Source: Alterluteimonas quercicellularis (GTDB taxonomy: Bacteria; Pseudomonadota; Gammaproteobacteria; Xanthomonadales; Xanthomonadaceae). Taken from it: a DNA stretch of 64,000 bases. A program made the translations under genes and the position numbers. The DNA is taken from NCBI RefSeq assembly GCF_021191635.1, contig NZ_JAIWPR010000005.1:62001-126000 (forward strand). Reading direction: 5' to 3'. The notes under the pieces were generated by a model. That model searched no databases and was not told where the DNA came from. It saw only the letters and a list, made by a program, of their open reading frames with translations. Shown here piece after piece: positions 38,289 through 47,101 of this stretch (the first letter of the stretch is position 1; each line of letters begins with the position of its first letter).

Positions 38289-41200
38289 TCAGAAGCTCCA
38301 CTCGAATCCGACCTGGGTGGTCCGGCCCGGCGCCGCCACCCACGCCAGGTGGTCCGCGCCGGTGTCGACGTAGTTGCGGTCGCGCAGGTTCTCGACCGAG
38401 GCGAACAGCTTCAGGTTCGCGTTGACCCGGAAGCTGGCATACCAGTCCAGCAGCGTGTAGCTGTGCCAGACGTCGACGTCGCGGTAGGCCGCGCCGTAGG
38501 CGTTGCCCAGGAAGCCGCCGCTGCCGCTGTAGGTCAGGCGCAGGCCGGTGTCCAGGCGCCGGTCGAACAGGCGGGTGCCCAGGACCAGGTGGCCCTTGTC
38601 CAGCGGACGCCCGGCGATGCTGTTGAACACGCCGACGGTGTCGTCGCAGACGACCTGGTCGTCGGCCCACGCCTGCCAGCTGTCGTAGCCGGCCTCGACC
38701 GCCATCCGGTGCGGTTCCGGGTACACGCCGTTCTCGTCGGGCCGGTCGTACTTGCTGTCGCCGGCGCCGGCGAAGTACAGGTCCTGGCAGAAGCGGTTGT
38801 CGCCGCCCACGTAGCGGATGTAGGAGAACTGCGCATACACCGGGCCCGCGTCGTAGCGGCCCTCCAGCTCGATGCCGCGGAAGCGGGTCGGCGCGCGGTT
38901 GTTGACGAAGGCGGTCTTGCCCAGGCCGAACAGCGCGTTGGTGCCGGTGCCGGGCGTGTTGTTGTTCAAGGTGGTGATGACGTAGTCGTCGGCGCGGGTG
39001 TCGAAGTAGCCGAGCTTCAGGAACAGCGCGTCGCCCTGCGCGAACACGCCCTCGAAGGCCAGGTTGGCGCCCATCTCCCAGGTCCGGCTGGTCTCCGGGT
39101 CCAGGTTCGGGTTGGAGTACATGTAGGCGAAGTTGTCGCCCGGGTGGCTGCCGGCCATCAGCGTCTCGTTGATGGCCGGCGGGCGCCACGACCTGCCCCA
39201 GTTGGCGTACAGCTCCAGCCAGCGCGTGGGCCGGATCGCCGCGGCCAGGGCCGGCAGCCACTTCCCCTGCGAACGGTCGACGCGGTAGTCGTACAGGCCG
39301 GTCGAGTCGACCCAGCGCGGCGAGAAGTTGCCGCTGGTGTAGTAGTTGGGCTGGTTGTCGATGACCCAGGGCTCGCCGAACTCGCGGGCGTTGCCGCATC
39401 GCTCCACGAAGTAGTCGCCGGAGCGCGTGCACATGTAGGCCAGGTACTGGTCGTAGCGCGTCCGGTACACGCTCCGCGTCCCCGGCACCTGGGTGTCGCC
39501 CTCGAGCGAGTAGCGGTCGTAGCGCAGCCCGGCGGAGACGGTGTAGAAGTCGTCTTCGAGCGTGAGGTTGGCGAACGCGCTGGCCATCGCGCGCTTGCCC
39601 TCGGGATTGAGGCTCTCGCCCTGGCCGTACTGGTTGTAGTGCTCGATCGTGCGGCCCTCGTGGTCGCGGGTGATCGTCGAGCCGGCCTCGTCGCGGAAGT
39701 ACTCCAGGCCGTAGTTCGCGGTCAGCAGCGCGCTGTCGCCCACGTCGAAGCGCGAGGTGTTGTCGAGCTGCAGGCCGCGCGTCTCGGTGCGGATGCGCTG
39801 GTTGAGGCCGATGCCGTAGGTGCAGGCGGTGGCGATGCTGCCGGCGATCGAGTCGCCCTCGCACTGGCCGCGGTCCCACAGGCCGTCGATGTAGGTGCCG
39901 ATGTAGTCCTCGCCCAGCCCCATCGCCTCGTACTGGGCGTTGGTGAAGCCGAACAGCGTGGCCGGGTAGCGCGGCTCGGTGCGGTTCCTGTTGCGGGTGT
40001 CCACGGTGTAGATCTTGGCCCGCAGGTCGATCCAGTCGCTGCCGGGCGGCGCCCAGCGCCAGTCCAGCGCATAGCTCTCGGTGTCGACCCGGGCGTCGCC
40101 GCTGCGGCGCCAGGGCGACTCGCCCACGGCCAGATCCAACGCGGAGGCCCGCTGCTCGGACAGGTTGGCGTAGTCCAGGCCGGTGCCGATGTAGGTGAAC
40201 TGCAGCCACTGCCCGTCGCCGACGTCGAAGCGGGCCTTGAACAGGTCCGAGTCCTGCTTCTGGCTGGCGAAGCGGATGGTCTGCAATCCGGTCAGCGCCT
40301 CGTAGTCCTCCAGGTCGGTCAGCAGCGCATCGCCCCACCAGCCGGCGTCGCCGCGGCGGCCGACGTCGTAGTCGCCGATCGAGCGCCGGCTGCGCGCCGC
40401 CAGCACCCGCCAGCGCTCGCCCAGCTTCGCGGCGCCGGCCGCGCTGCCGATGAAGTCGACGCCGTTGCCCTCGCCGCCGAGGCCGCCGTTGCCGCGCAGG
40501 CGCAGGCCGTAGCCGCCGTCGTCGCGGATCAGGTCGGCGAAGTCGAGGGTGTGGAAGTTCACCTGGCCGGCGATGGCGGACATGCCGTGCACGTCGTTGC
40601 GCGGGCCGCGCTCGATGGTGACCCCGGACAGCAATTCGGCGTCGATGTACATCTGCCCGTTGCGCTGCTGGTGGCCGTTGCGCACGAAGTTCTGGCGCAT
40701 GCCGTCGATCATCATGTTGACGCGGCCGAAGTCCTGCATGCCGCGGATGTTGATCGACAGCGCGGGGTCCAGGCGGTTGACCGCGCTGGCGACGCCCGGC
40801 GTGGCCTCGATCAGCTCCGCGGCGTGCCGCACCGGGATGCGGTCCATGTCCTCGCGGGTGACCACGCTGAGCGCGCGCGGGGCCTCGTAGATCGCCTCGG
40901 CGGCCGGTGCGCCGCCGCCGGCGCCCTGCAGGCGCCGGCCTTCGACCTGGAGCGTGCCCAGCACGATCCCGTCCGCCGGCCGCTTCTCGACGACGGCGAT
41001 GCCGGGCTCCTGCCAGCGCCAGGCCAGGGGCGTGCCCGCGAGCAGGCGCGACAGCGCCTCCTCGGCGGTGTAGCGGCCGGACAGCGCCCGGCTGCGGACG
41101 CCGGCGGCGTCGGCGGAGGCGAACAGGATGCGCAGCTCGCCCTGGTCGGCCAGGCGGGTCAGCGCCGCGTCCAGCGGCTGGGCGGGGATGTCGAACTCGC

Positions 41201-41348
41201 GGGCCGGCACGGCGGCCGCCTGCGTCGGCGCGGGCGCCTGTGCCATCGCCGGGCCGGCGCACAGGACCAGGGCGATGCCGGCGGCCAGCAGGGAACCCGG
41301 GCGGGCACGGGAAGGACGGCAGGGGGAAGGAAGGCGGGAAGGCGTCAT
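38289..41348 (-). CDS. hasR: TonB-dependent heme/hemophore receptor HasR with signalling domain
   Basis: A 1019-residue outer-membrane receptor. The signal peptide is SLLAAGIALVLCAGPAMAQ (about 20-37, using the ATG at 41348; an earlier in-frame ATG at 41420 would add 24 residues). Then comes an STN signalling domain (EFDIPAQPLDAALTRLADQG, ILFASADAAGVRSRALSG, TAEEALSRLLAGTPLAWRWQ), a TonB plug (PRALSVVTREDMDRIPV, NIRGMQDFGRVNMMIDGMRQ, GVTIERGPRNDVHG) and a 22-strand barrel. The barrel has NPNLDPETSRTWEMG and the C-terminal VGFEWSF ending. The STN domain, with the adjacent FecR and sigma genes, indicates cell-surface signalling. Longer than Serratia HasR. Confidence 0.92.
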   Translation of the reverse strand: MTPSRLPSPCRPSRARPGSLLAAGIALVLCAGPAMAQAPAPTQAAAVPAREFDIPAQPLDAALTRLADQGELRILFASADAAGVRSRALSGRYTAEEALSRLLAGTPLAWRWQEPGIAVVEKRPADGIVLGTLQVEGRRLQGAGGGAPAAEAIYEAPRALSVVTREDMDRIPVRHAAELIEATPGVASAVNRLDPALSINIRGMQDFGRVNMMIDGMRQNFVRNGHQQRNGQMYIDAELLSGVTIERGPRNDVHGMSAIAGQVNFHTLDFADLIRDDGGYGLRLRGNGGLGGEGNGVDFIGSAAGAAKLGERWRVLAARSRRSIGDYDVGRRGDAGWWGDALLTDLEDYEALTGLQTIRFASQKQDSDLFKARFDVGDGQWLQFTYIGTGLDYANLSEQRASALDLAVGESPWRRSGDARVDTESYALDWRWAPPGSDWIDLRAKIYTVDTRNRNRTEPRYPATLFGFTNAQYEAMGLGEDYIGTYIDGLWDRGQCEGDSIAGSIATACTYGIGLNQRIRTETRGLQLDNTSRFDVGDSALLTANYGLEYFRDEAGSTITRDHEGRTIEHYNQYGQGESLNPEGKRAMASAFANLTLEDDFYTVSAGLRYDRYSLEGDTQVPGTRSVYRTRYDQYLAYMCTRSGDYFVERCGNAREFGEPWVIDNQPNYYTSGNFSPRWVDSTGLYDYRVDRSQGKWLPALAAAIRPTRWLELYANWGRSWRPPAINETLMAGSHPGDNFAYMYSNPNLDPETSRTWEMGANLAFEGVFAQGDALFLKLGYFDTRADDYVITTLNNNTPGTGTNALFGLGKTAFVNNRAPTRFRGIELEGRYDAGPVYAQFSYIRYVGGDNRFCQDLYFAGAGDSKYDRPDENGVYPEPHRMAVEAGYDSWQAWADDQVVCDDTVGVFNSIAGRPLDKGHLVLGTRLFDRRLDTGLRLTYSGSGGFLGNAYGAAYRDVDVWHSYTLLDWYASFRVNANLKLFASVENLRDRNYVDTGADHLAWVAAPGRTTQVGFEWSF

Positions 41349-41425
41349 GGGTCCAGTCGGCGGTCCGGGGGCACGGGCACCCGCACCCGCGGCGCTGCGC
41401 CGGATGCGAATGTCTCTCATTCCTA

Positions 41426-41453
41426 TAGACGAACCTGGCGCGCCGAAATTGCA
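41426..41453 (-). promoter_or_regulatory. ECF-sigma-type promoter upstream of hasR
   Basis: On the minus strand TGCAATT (41453-41447) is followed after 15 bases by CGTCTA (41431-41426). The identical pair with the identical spacing lies upstream of the FecR gene. This is the FecI-like arrangement of a -35 AAT-type box and a CGT-type -10 box. It places transcription start about 70 bases before the hasR ATG. Confidence 0.65.
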
Positions 41454-41533
41454 GTCCCGGTCGCGGGCCGGTGGCGCCCTCCCCGCCGACGCCCCATCCC
41501 GCGCCGCGCCGCGCGGCCGGCCGGATCAGCGGA

Positions 41534-42487
41534 TCAGCGGATCAGCGTCAGCAGCGGCAGGCGGACGATGTCGGCGCGGGCGACCCCGGCGACGGTGCGC
41601 AGCAGGGCGTCGGCGTCGTCGAGGCCGAACACGCCTGAAATCTCGAAGCGCCGCAGGCGCTCGCCCACGACGATCACGCGGCCGGCCGTGTAGCGCTCCA
41701 GCTCGGCGGCGACGGCCGCCAGCGGCTGCCGGTTGAAGATCAGCTTGCCGCGGGTCCAGGCGGCGAGCGCGGCGGCGTCGACCGCCTCGACCAGCCCCAG
41801 CACGCCAGGACCGAAGGCCACGCGCTGGTCGCCGTGGACAGCGACGGTCCCCGCCTCGTTGCGGACCTCGACCGTCCCGGACAGCACGACGACCGCGCTG
41901 TGCCGTGCCTCGCGCCGCAGGACGTAGCGCGCGCCGGCGGTGCCGGCCTCGCCGTCGCGGCTTCTGGCGACGAACGGCCGCGCCTCGGGGCCGACCTCGA
42001 ACAGCGCTTCGCCCGCCGCGACCGAGACCGTGCGCAGCGTCGCGGAGAAGTCCACGGACAGCGCGCTGGCGGTGTTGAGCCAGGCCGGCGATCCGTCGGG
42101 CAGGGTCAGTCGCCGGCGCTGGCCGACGCGGGTGGTCTCGTCGGCGAAGACGCCCGCCGCCGGCCCCAGCAGGCCGCTGCCGGCCAGGCCCGCCACGGCC
42201 GCCGCGGACGCGCCGCCGACCAGCAGCGCACGGCGGCTGATGCCACGCCGCGGGGGCGGGGCCAGCGCCCGGACCCAGCGGCGGTGCTCGGCCGCCGTCT
42301 CCGTCCGGCCGACGTCCTCCAGCAGCGCACGGGCCTGGCGGACGGCCTCGACATGGGCCGGCGAGCGCCGGCACCAGGCCTCGAACGCGGCCCGCGCTTC
42401 CGGGCCGGGGTCGCCGCCCAGGCGGACCACCCACTCGATCGCCTCGTCGCTGAGCGCATCGTTGCGGGGGCGGAAGCGATCGGACAT
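41534..42487 (-). CDS. FecR/HasS-type anti-sigma factor
   Basis: A 317-residue inner-membrane regulator. The cytoplasmic N part (ALSDEAIEWVVRLGGDPGPEARAAFEAW) is the FecR N domain that holds the sigma factor. A membrane segment at about 87-108 follows a twin arginine (ISRRALLVGG), suggesting Tat-dependent insertion as described for E. coli FecR. The periplasmic FecR domain follows (RRLTLPDGSPAWLNTASALSV, LRTVSVAAGEALFEV) and a C-terminal STN-like part (RYTAGRVIVVGERLRRFEISGVF) that would contact the receptor STN domain. It follows the sigma gene by 164 bases and has its own ECF-type promoter. Confidence 0.92.
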   Translation of the reverse strand: MSDRFRPRNDALSDEAIEWVVRLGGDPGPEARAAFEAWCRRSPAHVEAVRQARALLEDVGRTETAAEHRRWVRALAPPPRRGISRRALLVGGASAAAVAGLAGSGLLGPAAGVFADETTRVGQRRRLTLPDGSPAWLNTASALSVDFSATLRTVSVAAGEALFEVGPEARPFVARSRDGEAGTAGARYVLRREARHSAVVVLSGTVEVRNEAGTVAVHGDQRVAFGPGVLGLVEAVDAAALAAWTRGKLIFNRQPLAAVAAELERYTAGRVIVVGERLRRFEISGVFGLDDADALLRTVAGVARADIVRLPLLTLIR

Positions 42488-42605
42488 TGCGGCGTGGCGG
42501 TCGGCTGCGCGGGATGGGCGGTCGGCGGCGCGGAGCGAGCGCCGACCCGGCTGAGGAAGGCCCGAGCGGGTCCGTCCGTGGACCCGTTCGGACCTCCCTC
42601 ACCAT

Positions 42606-42633
42606 TAGACGTTCCGCGGAGGGCGGAATTGCA
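42606..42633 (-). promoter_or_regulatory. ECF-sigma-type promoter upstream of the FecR gene
   Basis: TGCAATT (42633-42627) and CGTCTA (42611-42606), 15 bases apart, starting 18 bases after the sigma gene stop. It matches the hasR promoter in both boxes and spacing, while the spacers differ, as expected for conserved binding elements. It implies that the anti-sigma gene is switched on by the sigma factor it restrains. Confidence 0.65.
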
Positions 42634-42651
42634 ATGGCCGGCCGGACGCGG

Positions 42652-43149
42652 TCACGGCGCCGGCAGGCGGTTGCGGCAGTGGCGCATGGCCTGGCCGATG
42701 TACTTGGCGACCATGCTCTCCGAGACCGCGAGCCGGCGCGCGATCTGGGCGTGCGACAGGCCGTCCACGCGGAACAGCAGCAGCGCCAGGCGGGCGTTCG
42801 GCGGCAGTTCCCGCAGCGCGCGGTCGAGCTGCTGCAGGCGCTCGTGCGCCAGCGCGCGCTGCTCGGGGCCCGGGGACGGATCGGGGATCGACGGCGGCGG
42901 CTCGCCGTCGCCGGCGCCGCGCTGGTCGCGGCGGGCCGCGTCGATGGCGAGGTTGCCGGCCACGCGGTAGATGAAGGCGCGCCGGTCGCGGATCTCCTGC
43001 GAGGACTCGACGTCCAGCAGCCGCAGGTACGTGTCCTGGACGGCGTCTTCCGCGCGCGCGCCGTCGCCGGTGCGGCGGCGCAGGTTGCGGGCCAGCTCGT
43101 CGTAGAGACCGAGGAAGCTGTCGATCAATCGGGGCGGGGGACGGGTCAT
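42652..43149 (-). CDS. ECF sigma factor, FecI/HasI type
   Basis: A 165-residue ECF sigma factor with regions 2 (LIDSFLGLYDELARNLRRR...AEDAVQDTYLRLL, RRAFIYRVAGNLAIDAARR) and 4 (LDRALRELPPNARLALLLFRVDG, then the helix-turn-helix LSHAQIARRLAVSESMVAKYI). The ATG at 43149 gives the usual length; the longer frame upstream is shadow. Its genes of control should be the FecR and hasR units downstream. I found no clear Fur box ahead of it, although iron control would be expected. Confidence 0.92.
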   Translation of the reverse strand: MTRPPPRLIDSFLGLYDELARNLRRRTGDGARAEDAVQDTYLRLLDVESSQEIRDRRAFIYRVAGNLAIDAARRDQRGAGDGEPPPSIPDPSPGPEQRALAHERLQQLDRALRELPPNARLALLLFRVDGLSHAQIARRLAVSESMVAKYIGQAMRHCRNRLPAP

Positions 43150-43306
43150 CGGCAGCGCCTGGGGAAGCCTGCAGCGAGGCGACGGGCGGCTGGCATGGCG
43201 CTGGCTGGCCTCGCCATCATACCGGTCCCCGGACCGCGGGGCCTCGCGACGCCCGGGGAACGCCGGGCCGTCCGGCGTCGTGCCGGGCATGCGCGCGCGG
43301 CGGCGG

Positions 43307-44002
43307 CTAGCGCGCCTCGCCGTCGCCGCCGGCGGCGCCGAGCCCGGCCCCCAGGCCGGCGCCCATGCCCATCCCGGCGCCCATTCCGCCTCCCATCCCG
43401 CCACCGCCGCCGCCACTGCCGCGTCCGCCGCCCTCGCCGCCGCCGCGCTTGCCGGTGTCGCCGCTGCGCAGCGGCCCCTGGTCGGGGATCGCCAGCCCGT
43501 CCGGCACCGGCTCCAGGTCCAGCGCCTGGCGGATGAAGGCACGCAGGGACACCACCAGCGCGGCGGTGCGCACCGCGCGCCCGTCCGCCATGTCCCGGGC
43601 GGCCTGCGCCGCCAGCCGGACCTGCTCCTCGGTGCCGAGCAGGATCACGTCCGACAGCGCCGCTTCCACCGCATCGCGGATGCGGCGCCTGCGGTCGGAG
43701 CCGAGGGGGTCCTCCGTCGCGGCGGCGCCGGCCTCCGGCGTGCCGGCCTGCGCGCGACGGCGCAGGTCGCGCAGGTGCGAGGGATCGACCGCGAGCTCGC
43801 CGGTGAACGAGCCGCCGAGGGTCTTGTACGCCGCGATCAGCGTCTTCAGGCGCTCGTTGATCTGCCTGTTCTCGCGCTCGCGGCGGCGCTGCACCACCTG
43901 CATGAAGGCCAGGCGGATGCCGACCGCGACCAGCGAGACCACGACGATCCCCAGCAGGGTCGTCAGCACGGCGTTCCAGGAAGTGAAGTCGAGGCTGCGC
44001 AT
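43307..44002 (-). CDS. Unknown membrane-anchored protein with Gly/Met-rich tail
   Basis: A 231-residue protein. A single N-terminal membrane helix (about 9-30, [24 protein letters not shown]) is followed by a basic helical linker ([19 protein letters not shown]), a helical domain with repeated Arg/Ala segments and a C terminus from about 195 that is almost only Gly with Met and Ala. The family is not recognised. The first helix and [25 protein letters not shown] resemble proteins annotated only as hypothetical. It diverges from hemE and lies beside the ECF sigma gene, but nothing ties it to heme uptake. The start at 44002 removes a 70-residue basic extension lying over the hemE promoter. Confidence 0.65.
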   Translation of the reverse strand: MRSLDFTSWNAVLTTLLGIVVVSLVAVGIRLAFMQVVQRRRERENRQINERLKTLIAAYKTLGGSFTGELAVDPSHLRDLRRRAQAGTPEAGAAATEDPLGSDRRRRIRDAVEAALSDVILLGTEEQVRLAAQAARDMADGRAVRTAALVVSLRAFIRQALDLEPVPDGLAIPDQGPLRSGDTGKRGGGEGGGRGSGGGGGGMGGGMGAGMGMGAGLGAGLGAAGGDGEAR

Positions 44003-44147
44003 GGCTCGGGCATTTCGCGCGGGCGCGCGGATGCGCCGGATCATACGGCCTGGCGCGTCGCGCGCCCGTACAATGCCGCCCCATGCGCCGCCGCGGCGGC
44101 CCGTCCTCCCGCGCCCGCCGCGCGGCCGCACCGCAAGGAACACCCTC

Positions 44148-45221
44148 TTGTCCGCACCGCCGAAGAACGACCGCCTGCTGCGCGCCCTGAAGCGCGAACC
44201 CGTGGACCGCACCCCCGTCTGGCTGATGCGCCAGGCCGGCCGCTACCTGCCCGAGTACCGCGCCACCCGCAAGGCGGCCGGCAGCTTCCTGGCGATGGCG
44301 AAGAACCCGGACATCGCCTGCGAGGTCACCCTGCAGCCGCTGCGGCGCTTCCCGCTCGACGCGGCGATCCTGTTCTCCGACATCCTCACCATTCCCGACG
44401 CGATGGGGCTGGAGCTGTACTTCGTCGAGGGCGAGGGCCCGAAGTTCCGCCACCCGGTGCGCGACGCCGCGGCGATCGCGAAGCTGGGCGTGCCCGACAT
44501 GGAGACCGGGCTGCGCTACGTGATGGACGCGGTGCGGGTCATCCGCCGCGAGCTGGACGGCAGCGTGCCGCTGATCGGCTTCTCCGGCAGCCCGTGGACG
44601 CTGGCCTGCTACATGGTCGAGGGCGGCGGCAGCAAGGACTTCGCGCGGATCAAGGCGCTGGCGCTCAACGACCCCAAGGCGCTGCACGCGCTGCTGGCGG
44701 TCAACACCGACGCGGTGATCGCCTACCTCGCCGCGCAGCGCGCGGCCGGCGCGCAGGCGCTGCAGGTGTTCGACACCTGGGGCGGCGTGCTGTCGCCGGC
44801 GATGTACCGCGAGTTCTCGCTGCCGTACCTGGCCCGCATCGCGCGCGAACTCGAACGCGGCGCAGGCGACGCGCGCACGCCCCTGATCCTGTTCGGCAAG
44901 GGCACCGCGGCCTACCTCGAGGACCTGGCGCGGACCGGCGCCGAGGGCGTCGGCGTCGACTGGCTGGTCGAGCTGGGCGACGCCGCGCGCCGCACCGGCG
45001 GCCGCGTCGCACTGCAGGGCAACCTGGACCCGGCGACGCTGTACGGCTCGCCCGAGGCGATCCGCGCCGAGGCCCGCCGCGCGCTCGACAGCTACCGCGA
45101 CGGCAACGGCGGCTCGCGCGAGGGCCACGTGTTCAACCTCGGCCACGGCATGTCGCCGGACATGGACCCCGACCGCGTCGCAGTGCTGGTCGACGAGGTC
45201 CACGCCTACAGCGCGCGCTGA
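44148..45221 (+). CDS. hemE: Uroporphyrinogen decarboxylase
   Basis: Decarboxylates uroporphyrinogen III to coproporphyrinogen III in heme synthesis. It is 357 residues. The start is a TTG, with CAAGGAA eight bases upstream, giving [22 protein letters not shown]; no ATG or GTG fits. The two family signatures are [16 protein letters not shown] and [20 protein letters not shown]; the catalytic Asp lies in [20 protein letters not shown], and the end is [20 protein letters not shown] heme-synthesis gene next to a heme-uptake locus is notable but may be coincidental. Confidence 0.95.
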   Translation: MSAPPKNDRLLRALKREPVDRTPVWLMRQAGRYLPEYRATRKAAGSFLAMAKNPDIACEVTLQPLRRFPLDAAILFSDILTIPDAMGLELYFVEGEGPKFRHPVRDAAAIAKLGVPDMETGLRYVMDAVRVIRRELDGSVPLIGFSGSPWTLACYMVEGGGSKDFARIKALALNDPKALHALLAVNTDAVIAYLAAQRAAGAQALQVFDTWGGVLSPAMYREFSLPYLARIARELERGAGDARTPLILFGKGTAAYLEDLARTGAEGVGVDWLVELGDAARRTGGRVALQGNLDPATLYGSPEAIRAEARRALDSYRDGNGGSREGHVFNLGHGMSPDMDPDRVAVLVDEVHAYSAR

Positions 45222-45239
45222 GCGCGCGCGGGACGGGCC

Positions 45240-46340
45240 TCAGCCCTCCAGCGCGGGCTTCGCGAGCTGCTTCTGCACGTCGTCGCGCAGGCGCGCCAGT
45301 TCGCCTTCCGCCTGCCGGCGCTGGGCGATGCCGTCGCGGTGGATGCCGCGCACCTCCTCCACCGTCTGGATCAGCTGCTCGTGCACGTGGCGCAGGGTCT
45401 CGACGTCGATGACCGCGCGCTGGTTGGCCTTGGCGGTCTCGACCGAGGTCTCGCGCAGCAGGTCGGCGTTGCGGCGCATCAGGTCGTTGGTGGCGTCGTC
45501 GATCGCGTTGGACAGCTCGACCGCGTTCTTCTGCTCGCCCAGCGAGAGCTGGATGGCGAACTGGCGCTTCCACGACGGGATGGTGATGTTGCGCACCGTG
45601 TTGAACTTCTCGACCAGCTGGATCGCGTTGGCCTGGATCAGCCGGATCATCGGCAGCGACTGGTCGGCCGCGTGCTGCATCACGGTGAGGTCGCCCACGC
45701 GCTTGTCGAGCAGGCGGACGGCGTTGTCGATCTCGGCACGGCGCGTGCGCGATGCGGGATCGTCGCGGCCGGCCAGCGACTGCTGCTCGGCGGCCAGTGA
45801 GGACAGCCGCTGCTTGCCGGCCGCCACGTACACGCCCAGCGTGCGCCGTTCCTCCAGCACGATGTCGTGCATGCGGTCGAAATCGGACACGCGCTGGGTC
45901 AGCAGCCCCTGCTGGCGGCCGATGTCCTGCATCAGCCGCTCGATCTGCTCGTTGGTGCTGCTGAACTTCTGCACCAGCTCGTCGCGCGAGGCGCGCAGGC
46001 GGTCGAGCAGCGGGCCGATCACCGGCACCTTGGAGCGGCCGGCGAAGCTGCCGAGGTCGAGCGAACGGGCGATCCGCACCACCTCGCCGAGCTTCTCACC
46101 GGCGCCGTCGAGGTCCTGGTTGCGGACCTGGTCGAGCAGCTGGCTGGAGAAGGCGGCGGTCTTGCCGGCGGCATCGCGGCCGTAGACGTGCAGGTTGCCG
46201 GGGGTGATGTCCTCCAGCGAACGTCCCGCCGCCTCGATCTCGGTGCGGTCGGCCGCGCTCAGGCCCAGCGCCTGCAGCGAGGCGTCGTCCAGCGGCGGCG
46301 CCGCGGGCACCAGCGCGCGGTCGGAGGTGTCCTGGGTCAT
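45240..46340 (-). CDS. TelA-type toxic anion resistance protein
   Basis: A 366-residue soluble, largely coiled-coil protein of the TelA/KlaA family. It shows VPVIGPLLDRLRASRDELVQKF, IERLMQDIGRQQGLLTQRV and ELRRTLGVYVAAGKQRL-like stretches, and the diagnostic FNTVRNITIPSWKRQFAIQL followed by AVELSNAIDDATNDLMRRNADLL. TelA proteins were named for plasmid tellurite resistance, but the chromosomal ones belong to wider stress-response clusters. The ATG overlaps the stop of the upstream small gene (ATGA). It is the last gene of the flotillin cluster. Biochemical activity unknown. Confidence 0.9.
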   Translation of the reverse strand: MTQDTSDRALVPAAPPLDDASLQALGLSAADRTEIEAAGRSLEDITPGNLHVYGRDAAGKTAAFSSQLLDQVRNQDLDGAGEKLGEVVRIARSLDLGSFAGRSKVPVIGPLLDRLRASRDELVQKFSSTNEQIERLMQDIGRQQGLLTQRVSDFDRMHDIVLEERRTLGVYVAAGKQRLSSLAAEQQSLAGRDDPASRTRRAEIDNAVRLLDKRVGDLTVMQHAADQSLPMIRLIQANAIQLVEKFNTVRNITIPSWKRQFAIQLSLGEQKNAVELSNAIDDATNDLMRRNADLLRETSVETAKANQRAVIDVETLRHVHEQLIQTVEEVRGIHRDGIAQRRQAEGELARLRDDVQKQLAKPALEG

Positions 46341-47101
46341 GCGGCGTTCTCCTGGTCTTGGGGACGGGCGGGGCGGCGCCCGCCGAGTGTACCGGCCATG
46401 GCGGCGACTTCGGCGGCGATCGCGGACTCGATCTCGGCGGCGGCGCCGGCGCGCCGCGCGCCGTCCGCGGCGCCGTCGCCGAGGCGGCGCTGGCGCCACG
46501 CCGGCAGCAGCACGTCGCGGATGTTGCGGTAGCGGGCGAGCAGCCCCGCGCTCTGCTCCTGCAGCAGCGCGAGCTGCCGCGCGGCGAGTTCATGCGTGGC
46601 GAGCACCGTGCGCAGGTGGTCGAGGCGGCGCTCGAGCGCTTCGCGCAATGGCTCCGGCGCCGCCACGTCGGCCGTGCGCAGCCAGGCGCGCGCGTCGGCC
46701 TCCAGCCCGGCGAGCCGGCGGCAGCCGGCCTCGACCCGGCCCGCGCACGCGGCCTGCCCGGCCGCATGCGCGGCCAGCGTCCCGGCGGCGCGGTCGGCCT
46801 CGTGCACCAGCACGCCCAGCCGCCCGGCCAGCGCGCCGGCCTCGGATTCCAGCGCCACGTCGCGGCCCAGCAGCCGGCCGAACAGGCCGACGCGGCGGCG
46901 CAGGCCGGCGGGGTCGGCCGACTGCATGGCCAGGCGCAGCGCGCCGAGCCGGTCGACCAGCGCGGCCGCGGGTGCGGGGTCGAGCGCGGCCTCGATCCCG
47001 ACCGCCGCGAGGTCGGCCAGGGCCGCCTCGCCGTGGGCCGCAGCGGCGCCGACGCTGTCGAGGCCGGCGGGCGGGCGCGGCCCGGGCGGCGGCGCGCTCA
47101 C
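46337..47101 (-). CDS. Small helical protein, probable diverged TelA paralogue
   Basis: A 254-residue protein starting at GTG, overlapping the ATPase stop (GTGA), and ending in the TelA start (ATGA). Segment RNIRDVLLPAWRQRRL near residue 205 lines up with the TelA hallmark NTVRNITIPSWKRQF, and the preceding helix (ATHELAARQLALLQEQSAGLLARY) corresponds to QHAADQSLPMIRLIQANAI in TelA. The part before that is coiled-coil-like with small residues. I infer a shortened, divergent TelA relative, perhaps a partner of TelA. Not recognised as a named family. Translation coupling on both sides supports a shared complex. Confidence 0.7.
   Translation of the reverse strand: MSAPPPGPRPPAGLDSVGAAAAHGEAALADLAAVGIEAALDPAPAAALVDRLGALRLAMQSADPAGLRRRVGLFGRLLGRDVALESEAGALAGRLGVLVHEADRAAGTLAAHAAGQAACAGRVEAGCRRLAGLEADARAWLRTADVAAPEPLREALERRLDHLRTVLATHELAARQLALLQEQSAGLLARYRNIRDVLLPAWRQRRLGDGAADGARRAGAAAEIESAIAAEVAAMAGTLGGRRPARPQDQENAA

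Noticed and set aside
38160-41693. A plus-strand frame of more than 1100 codons over the receptor gene
   Set aside because: It is antisense to hasR, which has a clear signal peptide, STN, plug and barrel; the frame has low-complexity Ala/Arg/Val/His composition typical of G+C-rich shadows.
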